Below, piece by piece: positions 1 through 5,269 of a stretch of DNA of 6,807 nt. Below the pieces are notes generated by a model. The model saw nothing but the letters and a program-made list of their open reading frames with translations. It was not told the origin of the DNA and made no database searches. The stretch is from Nitrososphaerota archaeon (GTDB taxonomy: Archaea > Thermoproteota > Nitrososphaeria > Nitrososphaerales > Gagatemarchaeaceae). Within the stretch, counting starts at the first letter, position 1. Each line of letters begins with the position of its first letter. The stretch spans positions 27,350 through 34,156 of the forward strand of contig PLCG01000030.1 in NCBI GenBank assembly GCA_003135575.1, read 5' to 3'. The position numbers were made by a program, and so were the translations under genes.

Positions 1-815
1 ACGTTACCTTCCTCGCAGCCTTTCCCCAAATTTCTAACTTGGGGCCGGTCTGCTGTGACAGCGGCCAGTTCGTCGCCAGGGACTTTTCCGCGTATTACGT
101 AGGGCTGTGGCGCCTCGTCCACGACCCGACGCAGCTCTACACCCACGGCTTCGTCGCCGACGGAGAGATCCATGTCCTGCCCATCCAGGAGCAATACAAG
201 TATCTCCCCTCTTTCCTGCTGATGACCTACCCGCTCTTGCTTGTTGGCTATCAGCAGGCCATAATCGCTTTCAACGTCTTCCAGTTCTTACTCCTCATTC
301 CCATCGGGCTCCTCATCTATCTGCTTGTGAAGGACAAGGGATTGGCGACCACGCTCGCGGTCGGTGTCTTCGTCCTGCTCGCGCCCGCTCCCGCTCCCGG
401 CTGGGCGGTCTCCGTCCCTTACTTTTGGCTGTGGAGGGAGGGACAGGCCAAGGTGCTGGAGACCTTCATGCTCTTGCTCTCTTTCTACCTTGGTACGCGC
501 GGGAAGCCCGCCCTCTCAGGGGTTGTCTTCGGCCTGTCCTGCTTCGACCCTAGGTTCGGTCTAATCGCCCTGCCGGTCTTCGTAATGTATAACCGGAAAC
601 GCATTTCGACGTCGTTCGTGGCGCTCGTCGCGTGTCTGGCCGTCTCAAACGCCCCCCTCTTGATCTTCCCGCAGATGGGAGCAGGATTCCTCGAAATGGT
701 ATTCACGACGGGCATCCCCACCGTCTTCTATCCTTACGCTCTCATCCCCCTATTCGCGGTCGTCTCTCTTTGGGTGGTAAACCGGAAGGAGATGGCGTTG
801 GCATGGCGCTTCTAG
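1..815 (+). CDS. Membrane glycosyltransferase, GT87 (DUF2029)-like, 5' partial
   Basis: C-terminal part of a multi-pass GT-C type glycosyltransferase, a family that moves sugars (often mannose) from polyprenyl-phosphate donors to acceptors on the outer face of the membrane. The frame is open to the window edge, reading VTFLAAFPQISN before the TTG at 39, so that TTG is probably internal and the true start lies upstream. Counting from the TTG, the family pattern is visible: DFSAYY at 15-20 (an early Asp of the kind expected at the GT-C active site), then LVHDPTQLY at 26-34, then QYKYLPSF at 52-59 before a hydrophobic span. A GQ-K-LETFMLLLSFYL block at 135-151 and a GVVFGL block at 161-166 match the usual later part of the family, although the common KP is replaced here by DPRF. 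About six to eight hydrophobic spans follow, and the protein ends with a short basic tail after the last one. The MFS gene lies 66 bases downstream on the same strand. The family call is from remembered motifs; the acceptor and sugar are unknown. Confidence 0.7.
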   Translation, partial: VTFLAAFPQISNLGPVCCDSGQFVARDFSAYYVGLWRLVHDPTQLYTHGFVADGEIHVLPIQEQYKYLPSFLLMTYPLLLVGYQQAIIAFNVFQFLLLIPIGLLIYLLVKDKGLATTLAVGVFVLLAPAPAPGWAVSVPYFWLWREGQAKVLETFMLLLSFYLGTRGKPALSGVVFGLSCFDPRFGLIALPVFVMYNRKRISTSFVALVACLAVSNAPLLIFPQMGAGFLEMVFTTGIPTVFYPYALIPLFAVVSLWVVNRKEMALAWRF

Positions 816-867
816 CTCCCCTCTCGAAACACGGGGCCGGTCTCTCGGCATGAGGTCCCGGAGCGAC

Positions 868-873
868 GAGGAG
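868..873 (+). promoter_or_regulatory. Ribosome binding site for the MFS gene
   Basis: GAGGAG lies 8 bases before the TTG at 882. It supports that start, which is otherwise only the first start-like codon in a frame open since the stop of the preceding gene at 813-815. No TATA-like box is visible in the 66-base gap, which favours co-transcription with the glycosyltransferase. Confidence 0.6.
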
Positions 874-881
874 ATATCGGG

Positions 882-2183
882 TTGACTGCCAAGGACGGAA
901 AGAAGGACAAGGGAGCTACGCGCTGGTTCTACTCGCTTCTACCGGTCGACATCGCGTCGGGGCCGGTGGCGACCCTGATCCAGCTCTACATCCTCGAGCT
1001 CCACGGCACCGTGATCGACGTGGCCCTCGCGATCACCCTCTACAGCGCGGTCAGCATCCCAGCCGCGATACTATGGGGATACGTCACCGACCGCTTCCAG
1101 AGCAGGAAGACGATAATCGTCCTCAGCTCCGTCGCGATATCGGGCAACCTTGTCCTCCTTCCTCTGGTGGGAAGCATCTCGGGAGCCGCCCTAGTCTACG
1201 CCCTGTTCTCGCTCGTCTCGTCGGCCTCTGCCACGCCAGCCAACCTCCTCATAATGGAGACCCAGCCAAAGTCGCGGTGGGCCTCCGCATTCGCCAGGTT
1301 TACGATGCTCTCGAGTGTCGGAAGCACGCTCGGGCTGGTCCTGGGCGTCGTCTGGTCCAGCGTACTCCCGATCTCCCTCCTCGTCCTTCCCCTCTCGACT
1401 CTCTCCATCGTCTCGGCAATACTCTCGTTCTTTACGATAAGGGAGCCCGCGATCCCGTTCGAGAGAGAGCTAATCGTCACGCAGAGGCGCAGCTTGCAGG
1501 AGAGGCTCCTCGCGCTCCCGCTCTTGTTCCTGCACCTCCCGAACATCGTCGACTTCAAGTCTGTATTCACGGGGCTTCGCAACACGCTGACGAGGCAGCT
1601 CCCCCTCCTCTACCTCTCTATCTTCGTCTTCTACGTCGCCAGCGGGCTCTTCAACACCTCTCTCGTCCCCTCCCTCCACGCCGCGGGCCTCACAGGGAGC
1701 GAGATCTTCCTTGCGTCCATGATTGCCATGGTGGTCCAGACGGCGTCGTTCTACTTCGCCGGACCCTATGTCGAGAGGCGAGACCTGAGAAAGTCAGCGG
1801 TGGCGGGACTTCTTCTGCGGTCGGCCTGCTACGCAGGTCTGGGGATATTCGCGGGTTTCTCGAGCGGGCTCGTCTTTCTTGGAGGGGCGCTAGTCCTCTA
1901 CCCGATAGCCGGTGGGCTTGCCTTCGCGATCTATTACACGTCTTCCAATACCATGATCTTCAACACCCTCGGGGCCAGGAACCAGGGATCGAGGCTCGGG
2001 GTCTACAGCGCCCTCGTCGGGGTGGCGACGATGATCGGCGCGTTCGTCTCAGGATACCTCTCGTTCTACTTCGGGTTTCTCGCGACGTTCGTCCTCGCCT
2101 CCATCCTCCTTGTGGTCTGCGCGGCGCTCATCCCTAACTTGACCTCGACTGAGAAAGAAGGGGCCCCGCGCGCCACTGGTTGA
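882..2183 (+). CDS. Major facilitator superfamily (MFS) transporter
   Basis: A 433-residue polytopic membrane protein, the usual length for a 12-helix secondary transporter. The clearest signature is MFS motif A in the loop between helices 2 and 3, GYVTDRFQSRK at residues 66-76, with the expected Gly, Asp-Arg and Arg-Lys. The N-terminus is short, polar and basic (MTAKDGKKDKGATR), consistent with the cytoplasm. Two hydrophobic halves are separated by a charged central loop at about 188-238, the usual cytoplasmic linker between helices 6 and 7. A weaker motif-A-like segment (PYVERRDLRK, 295-304) occupies the matching place in the second half, as expected from the internal duplication of the fold. 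The TTG start is supported by GAGGAG 8 bases upstream. It lies downstream of, and in the same reading frame as, the glycosyltransferase, with a single TAG and 66 open bases between. Substrate cannot be read from sequence: a drug, sugar or lipid-linked glycan are all possible, the last suggested only by the neighbour. Confidence 0.85.
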   Translation: MTAKDGKKDKGATRWFYSLLPVDIASGPVATLIQLYILELHGTVIDVALAITLYSAVSIPAAILWGYVTDRFQSRKTIIVLSSVAISGNLVLLPLVGSISGAALVYALFSLVSSASATPANLLIMETQPKSRWASAFARFTMLSSVGSTLGLVLGVVWSSVLPISLLVLPLSTLSIVSAILSFFTIREPAIPFERELIVTQRRSLQERLLALPLLFLHLPNIVDFKSVFTGLRNTLTRQLPLLYLSIFVFYVASGLFNTSLVPSLHAAGLTGSEIFLASMIAMVVQTASFYFAGPYVERRDLRKSAVAGLLLRSACYAGLGIFAGFSSGLVFLGGALVLYPIAGGLAFAIYYTSSNTMIFNTLGARNQGSRLGVYSALVGVATMIGAFVSGYLSFYFGFLATFVLASILLVVCAALIPNLTSTEKEGAPRATG

Positions 2184-2246
2184 TTTGAGACGACTCGACA
2201 AAATGCGCGAGGTTACCGCGAATCTCATTCTGGAAGTTCTTGGAAG

Positions 2247-2312
2247 AGGTGAGTGGCGGACGGGTGGCCCTTGATCTCGTCGCAGACCATCCCGCCGTTC
2301 TCCCACTCACTT
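2247..2312. repeat. Long imperfect inverted repeat in the gap after the MFS gene
   Basis: The outer arms AGGTGAGTGG (2247-2256) and CCACTCACTT (2303-2312) pair over 10 positions with one G-T wobble. Inside, CGGACGGG (2257-2264) pairs with CCCGCCG (2291-2297), leaving one bulged A, and TGG (2265-2267) pairs with CCA (2287-2289) across one bulged T. Five bases (2298-2302) are unpaired on the right side and the loop is about 19 bases. This gives roughly 20 pairs, far more than expected by chance in 66 bases. No T-tract follows on either strand, so it is not a standard archaeal terminator. It could be the processed 3' end of the MFS transcript, a small structured RNA, or a remnant of a short mobile repeat. 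The rest of the 2184-2436 gap contains only the hydrolase promoter. Confidence 0.55.
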
Positions 2313-2349
2313 GGGGAAAACCGTGACACCTAGTTAGCGGGAAAACATG

Positions 2350-2363
2350 TTAAGCTTTATGAA
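2350..2363 (+). promoter_or_regulatory. Archaeal TATA-box promoter of the hydrolase gene
   Basis: TTAAGCTTTATGAAA stands out as an AT-rich island in GC-rich surroundings and follows a purine-rich GGGAAAACATG stretch that could serve as the TFB recognition element. A start of transcription about 25 bases on, near 2381-2385, would leave a leader of about 50 bases before the TTG at 2437. Confidence 0.55.
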
Positions 2364-2436
2364 ACTACAATACTAAAACCTCTCAGGGCAGCCGGCAAGC
2401 AGGTTTACTATCGTCCGAAGCAGAGGCCCGCTCGGC

Positions 2437-3237
2437 TTGAAGGACGGGTTCGTGGAGTATGTCTCCGGGGGGCGGCGGGCGGAAGCTTACTGCTCCAACC
2501 CGAAGGACGGCCCTTCCAACGGGCAGGTGATCGTGATACACGAGGTCTGGGGCTTCACGAGGTTCATCAAAGAGACATGCGGCCGCCTCTCCAGGCAAGG
2601 ATTCAACGCTGTGGCGCCCGTGCTCTACTGGCGTGACAAGGCGCTCTTTTCTCCCGAACGGCTGCGCCAGGGGATAAAGGTGATGTGGGGGCTGAGCCTT
2701 GAGGAGAGGTACGAGGAGGCAAGGCGGCAAGCGGCGATAAGGAAGGGACGTGTCTCCCGCGACACCGAAGCGATGCTGCGGGTCCTCTACGATAACAGGT
2801 TCAGGAGCAGGCTCCTTGGGGACCTTTCCTCTCTCGCCAGGCACCTCCGGAAGGAGTCGCCGGACCTCAGGATAGGCGCGATCGGCTACTCGATGGGAGG
2901 CAAGCTCGCTTTGCAGCTGGCCGCAGCCTTCCCTCGCCTAGCTGCGTCGGCGGCCTACTCGGCCGAGCCCATATCCGGCGCGACGCTTCAGAAGGTCGAT
3001 TCTCCGATGCTCATGCTATATGGCGGCAAAGACAGTTTCATGATGGGCGGTGTCCCTGCCTTCGTGAAGGAGACGATCGACAAGGGAAAACAGCTGGAGC
3101 TTAAGATCTACCGCGGTGCGGGACACGAGTTCTTCGACGACACGAGCGAGAGGGACTACGACCAGGCTGCCGCGGAGGACGCTTGGGGCTCGACTATCGG
3201 CTTCCTACGCAAGAATCTCTCTGCGCCCTCCGGGTGA
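2437..3237 (+). CDS. Dienelactone hydrolase family alpha/beta hydrolase
   Basis: A 266-residue soluble alpha/beta hydrolase without a signal peptide, so cytoplasmic. It matches the dienelactone hydrolase (DLH) family: VIVIHEVWGF at 31-40 carries the hallmark His-Glu (H35-E36), followed by RLSRQGFNAVAPVLYWR at 50-66. The nucleophile elbow GYSMGG at 150-155 has Ser152, where classical DLH has Cys in GFCMGG. The acid is Asp199 in YGGKDSF and the base is His230 in GAGHEFF, giving a complete Ser-Asp-His set. Spacing from the AP-LY motif to the elbow is about 89 residues, some 25-30 longer than I remember as typical, because of a charged helical stretch (about 67-140). The TTG at 2437 is the first possible start after the in-frame TAA at 2374-2376; a weak AGAGG lies 10 bases before it. 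It has its own TATA box and appears monocistronic. DLH-like proteins hydrolyse lactones or esters; the actual substrate here is unknown. Confidence 0.85.
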   Translation: MKDGFVEYVSGGRRAEAYCSNPKDGPSNGQVIVIHEVWGFTRFIKETCGRLSRQGFNAVAPVLYWRDKALFSPERLRQGIKVMWGLSLEERYEEARRQAAIRKGRVSRDTEAMLRVLYDNRFRSRLLGDLSSLARHLRKESPDLRIGAIGYSMGGKLALQLAAAFPRLAASAAYSAEPISGATLQKVDSPMLMLYGGKDSFMMGGVPAFVKETIDKGKQLELKIYRGAGHEFFDDTSERDYDQAAAEDAWGSTIGFLRKNLSAPSG

Positions 3238-3263
3238 GTCACGGCGCGAGTTCGAGAGGCAGG

Positions 3264-3269
3264 AAAAAA
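3264..3269 (-). terminator. T6 tract terminating the secreted-protein transcript
   Basis: Read on the minus strand, ATTTTTTCC lies about 30 bases past the stop of the gene at 3299-3928. Archaeal polymerase commonly terminates at such T-tracts without needing a hairpin. The hydrolase converges from the other side and ends at 3237, so this short gap separates two converging transcripts. Confidence 0.5.
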
Positions 3270-3298
3270 TCTGGGAGACCGAGCGCAGTTCAAGACAT

Positions 3299-3928
3299 CT
3301 AGCCTTGAATGCTGCTCGTGAGCAGCACTGCGTACTCGGTCGTCCCGTTGCTGAAGTCCAAGGATACTGTCGATGTGGTTGTGCCGCTGAAGTCGCCGCG
3401 AGCTACTGCTCTTAGGATGAACGAGCCCGAGGAGCTGGTAGCCCCCTGGCCCTGGATGGATGATCCGCCAGGCCCCATCACTGCGGAGCCTGAGGTGACG
3501 TTGTAGGTCGTTCCGTTCACTTTGAGGCTACCTCCCGCGTTGAGGATGTATCCCGCCGTGAGCTTGCCGGTGACCGTGAACGTCAGCGTTCCGGATGCTG
3601 TCCCGTTTGTCTTGCCATTGCTCCCCACGACGAAGAATTCTCCCTTCGTGCTCGTGAGAGTGACTGTCTGACCCGTCGTGAAGGTCGTTGTTGTCTGGCT
3701 CCCGCGTCCGTCCCCGTGTGGGCCTCCCCCGTTGGCCCAGATGCCTGGGCCTGGGTGCATCCCGTTCGGGACTGGTGCCGTCGCGGCGATGGAAGCCGCT
3801 GCCGCCGAGCCGGAGGTTGTCGTTGGACTGGTGTTGGTAGGTGCGGTCGTTGCGAATGCCGGGTAGGCGAGCAATGCTGCCATTACTGCCGCGCCGAGCG
3901 CAACAACTGCGACGTTTGTTGTCTTCAT
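3299..3928 (-). CDS. Secreted Ser/Thr/Gly-rich protein of unknown function
   Basis: A 209-residue exported protein that I do not recognise. Residues 1-26 form a clear Sec signal peptide: Lys2, a hydrophobic core (VAVVALGAAVMAALL) and an AYPAFA cleavage motif, with cutting probable before Thr27. A low-complexity Thr/Ser/Ala stretch (27-55) and a Gly/Pro/His segment (about 57-78, with NGGGPHGDGRG) follow. From about 84 to the end a beta-rich region reads like one compact domain, with GTLTFTVTGKL at 113-123 and ILRAVARGDF at 171-180. The pentapeptide SSIQG occurs twice, at 156-160 and as the last five residues. N-glycosylation sequons are at Asn32, 108, 138, 143 and 194. There is no second membrane span, so it is probably released or bound to the surface. 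The ATG start is supported by the signal peptide, an AAGGCGG stretch 7 bases upstream and a TATA box about 35-40 bases upstream. It appears to be transcribed alone. Confidence 0.8.
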   Translation of the reverse strand: MKTTNVAVVALGAAVMAALLAYPAFATTAPTNTSPTTTSGSAAAASIAATAPVPNGMHPGPGIWANGGGPHGDGRGSQTTTTFTTGQTVTLTSTKGEFFVVGSNGKTNGTASGTLTFTVTGKLTAGYILNAGGSLKVNGTTYNVTSGSAVMGPGGSSIQGQGATSSSGSFILRAVARGDFSGTTTSTVSLDFSNGTTEYAVLLTSSIQG

Positions 3929-3961
3929 TTTGTTTCCGCCTTGAGCATTACTGCGCTTCGA

Positions 3962-3998
3962 CGCTTATAATCGGTTGTGGTGCAGTCGTCTAAAAGTC
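3962..3998. repeat. Diverged 37-base direct repeat, copy 1
   Basis: This 37-base block matches 4152-4188 at 30 of 37 positions with no gaps. The conserved cores on the plus strand are ATAATCG, TGGTGCA and CGTCTAAA. The minus-strand reading contains the TATA box of the secreted-protein gene, preceded by TTTAGACG. It is therefore best read as a promoter or operator element present twice. Confidence 0.7.
3963..3973 (-). promoter_or_regulatory. TATA-box promoter of the secreted-protein gene
   Basis: On the minus strand CGATTATAAGC lies 35-45 bases before the ATG at 3928. Transcription would start near 3942, leaving a leader of about 15 bases that includes the AAGGCGG ribosome-binding candidate (3936-3942). 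The box falls inside copy 1 of the direct repeat at 3962-3998. Confidence 0.55.
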
Positions 3999-4003
3999 TC
4001 AGT

Positions 4004-4037
4004 GCAGGCCAGGACTCGCACCCCTCTCTTGCCCTGC
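4004..4037. repeat. Inverted repeat (potential stem-loop) upstream of the secreted-protein promoter
   Basis: GCAGGCCAGGA (4004-4014) pairs with TCTTGCCCTGC (4027-4037) over 11 positions, with one mismatch and one G-T wobble, around a 12-base loop. It lies between the T6 tract at 4043-4048 and repeat copy 1. It may be an operator or part of a transcript that reads past the T-tract. Confidence 0.4.
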
Positions 4038-4042
4038 GAGCG

Positions 4043-4048
4043 AAAAAA
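4043..4048 (-). terminator. T6 tract, minus strand
   Basis: On the minus strand GGTTTTTTCG follows a potential hairpin at 4058-4069 (CTCGG / CCGAG with a two-base loop). It could end the aldo/keto reductase transcript, giving a 3' tail of about 170 bases, or a separate short RNA begun at repeat copy 2. Confidence 0.4.
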
Positions 4049-4134
4049 CCGTCGGAACTCGGAGCCGAGAGGCCAAAGGGTCGCGGGGCGCAACTGCCGA
4101 CCCCCCCTGGCAACTCCACTTCCTTCGATAGCAA
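4043..4134 (-). other. Structured intergenic segment, possible small RNA or long 3' UTR
   Basis: Bases 4072-4083 (GCCAAAGGGTCG on the plus strand) pair with 4098-4111 (CGACCCCCCCTGGC). The stem has six Watson-Crick pairs next to the 14-base loop, an inner section that can only pair by wobble on the minus-strand RNA, and four pairs at the base. A second short hairpin (4058-4069) and a T6 tract follow in the minus direction. Repeat copy 2, about 20 bases upstream of 4134, has a TATA-like GATTATTAG. A minus-strand RNA of roughly 85-90 bases is therefore possible. Equally, this could be the 3' untranslated region of the reductase. No tRNA, 5S or C/D box signature fits, and the short reading frames across it look non-coding. 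Confidence 0.3.
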
Positions 4135-4151
4135 GGGTGAGCGGGAGGTCG

Positions 4152-4188
4152 CGCTAATAATCGATTATGGTGCAAGCGTCTAAACGAC
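4152..4188. repeat. Diverged 37-base direct repeat, copy 2
   Basis: Second copy of the block at 3962-3998, in the same orientation and offset by 190 bases. It begins 28 bases beyond the reductase stop, so unlike copy 1 it has no obvious protein gene downstream on the minus strand. Its minus-strand TATA equivalent is CGATTATTAGC, one base different from copy 1. Confidence 0.7.
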
Positions 4189-4216
4189 GACCAGACGCCG
4201 AAGGACCGACCAAGCC

Positions 4217-5164
4217 TCAGGCCGTCGTGCCCTTCGCCAGCGCGTCGAGCTTGGCCATCACCTCTTCCGGCGGCTTGACCTCGAGCTCCCTGACGTTCTC
4301 CTCTACCTGCTCGGGACGCGACGCACCCGTTATCATGGAGGTCACCGCGGGGTTCTTCGCGATCCAGTTCAGAGCGAGCAGGGACAGGGGCATCCCGGCC
4401 GTGTCCGCGAGGGCCTTGAACTTCTCGACGATCGCGTAGTTCTCGGGCTTGTTCATCCTCCCCCAGAAGCGCGGATAGAGGGCACCCCTCGTCCCTGCGG
4501 GTGCGGGCACGCCCTCCGAGTACTTTCCTGTCAAGAACCCACCCGCGAGCGCGGAGTAGGTTATGGCACCCAGGCCGTTCTCCAGGCAGTAGGGGAACAG
4601 CTCTGCCTCCGCCTCGCGGTTGAGCAGGTTATACGGCGGCTGGAGGGCCACAATCCTCTCGAGGCCGAGCCTCTCGCAGACCTCGTTCATCGCCCGCATG
4701 TTCTCCACCGTGAAGTTGGAGCACGCGAGATAGAGGACCTTTCCTTCCCGGATGAGCTCGTCGAAGGTCTTCAACGTCTCCTCCAGGGGGGTCACCGGGT
4801 CGAACCGGTGCATGTAGTAGATGTCGATGTGGTCAGTCTGCAGGCGCCTAAGGCTGACGGAAAGCTGCCAATGGATGTGCTTGCGCGAGAGCCCCGAGTC
4901 GTTCGGGCCTTCGCCGACCTCGTGCCCTAGCTTGGTAGCGATGACGAAACGGTCCCTGTCCCCTCGCACAGCTTTTCCGATTATCTCCTCTGACTTGCCT
5001 TGGGTGTAGACGTTCGCGCTGTCGATGCTATTGATCCCAAGGTCAATCGCCTTCCTGACAACTCGGATAGAGGTGGCTTCGTCCACGTCCCGGCCGAAGT
5101 TGTTCGTCCCCAGCGTCATCCTTGATATCTTGAGCCCGGATCTTCCGAGCGACCTGTATTCCAA
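4217..5164 (-). CDS. Aldo/keto reductase
   Basis: A 315-residue cytoplasmic NAD(P)H-dependent oxidoreductase of the aldo/keto reductase superfamily, a TIM barrel that reduces aldehydes and ketones to alcohols. The full catalytic tetrad is visible: Asp48 (NSIDSANVY), Tyr53, Lys78 (IATKLG) and His119 (YYMHRFD). Other family marks are the opening YRSLGRSGLKIS, the SNFTVENM strand (the usual SN motif), LQPPYNLLNRE, and the C-terminal GASRPEQVEENV that contacts the cofactor phosphate or ribose. The length and these motifs place it with the beta-subunit-like group (the YghZ/AKR11-14 type) rather than the classical aldose reductases. The TTG at 5162-5164 is chosen because the LGRSGLKIS motif follows at the usual distance; GAGGA lies 7 bases upstream of it. 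The gene is divergent from the exported protein at 5270, with about 105 bases between. It is complete, and the substrate cannot be predicted. Confidence 0.92.
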   Translation of the reverse strand: MEYRSLGRSGLKISRMTLGTNNFGRDVDEATSIRVVRKAIDLGINSIDSANVYTQGKSEEIIGKAVRGDRDRFVIATKLGHEVGEGPNDSGLSRKHIHWQLSVSLRRLQTDHIDIYYMHRFDPVTPLEETLKTFDELIREGKVLYLACSNFTVENMRAMNEVCERLGLERIVALQPPYNLLNREAEAELFPYCLENGLGAITYSALAGGFLTGKYSEGVPAPAGTRGALYPRFWGRMNKPENYAIVEKFKALADTAGMPLSLLALNWIAKNPAVTSMITGASRPEQVEENVRELEVKPPEEVMAKLDALAKGTTA

Positions 5165-5190
5165 ACGGGCGTCCTCGGTCCCCGACTCGC

Positions 5191-5204
5191 TAGAAATTCT
5201 TTTC
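5191..5204 (-). promoter_or_regulatory. Possible TATA-like promoter of the aldo/keto reductase
   Basis: On the minus strand AAAAGAATTTCTA is the only AT-rich stretch before the gene, centred about 34 bases upstream of the TTG start. It is a poor match to a TATA consensus, but its position fits a transcript with a very short leader. Confidence 0.35.
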
Positions 5205-5236
5205 TCGGCGCTTGCCTGCCTTGCCCCTCAGAGTGG

Positions 5237-5246
5237 CCTAAATACC
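5237..5246 (+). promoter_or_regulatory. TATA-box promoter of the exported protein, near-leaderless
   Basis: CCTAAATACC is centred about 28 bases before the ATG at 5270, so transcription is expected within a few bases of the start codon. GGGTGG at 5258-5263 resembles a ribosome binding site but would fall outside a transcript starting there, suggesting leaderless translation. Confidence 0.5.
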
Positions 5247-5269
5247 TGCGACCTTGCGGGTGGAAAACG

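Noticed and set aside
39..41. TTG as the true start of the glycosyltransferase
   Set aside because: The frame is open and hydrophobic to the window edge, so the gene is most likely truncated by the edge.
107..553. 148-codon Arg/Pro/Leu-rich frame inside the glycosyltransferase, and a similar 354-codon frame at 1073-2137 inside the MFS gene
   Set aside because: Composition is typical of out-of-frame reading of GC-rich genes, while the overlapped frames carry clear family motifs.
41..843. 11-base identity GGGGCCGGTCT at 41-51 and 833-843
   Set aside because: Too short and too GC-rich to separate from chance, and no extension on either side.
3962..3998. Bacterial sigma-70-like TTTAGA and GATTAT boxes 16 bases apart on the minus strand
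   Set aside because: The rest of the window is archaeal in style, and the same bases are explained by a TATA box at the proper distance from the ATG.
4005..4027. tRNA T-arm-like GGTGCGAGTCC on the minus strand
   Set aside because: The T stem does not pair beyond three positions and no acceptor, D or anticodon arm can be found around it.
3925..4134. 69-codon minus-strand reading frame and two overlapping plus-strand frames (3975-4157, 3977-4183) across the intergenic gap
   Set aside because: They have no ribosome binding site, mixed low-quality composition, contradict one another, and run through the repeats, promoter and T-tract.
3964..4183. Both 37-base repeats read on the plus strand as short peptide ends (LIIGCGAVV and LIIDYGASV) followed by TAA, suggesting duplicated gene tails
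   Set aside because: Only one of the differing sites is a synonymous third-position change, upstream codons show no similarity, and copy 1 overlaps the promoter of a well-supported minus-strand gene.
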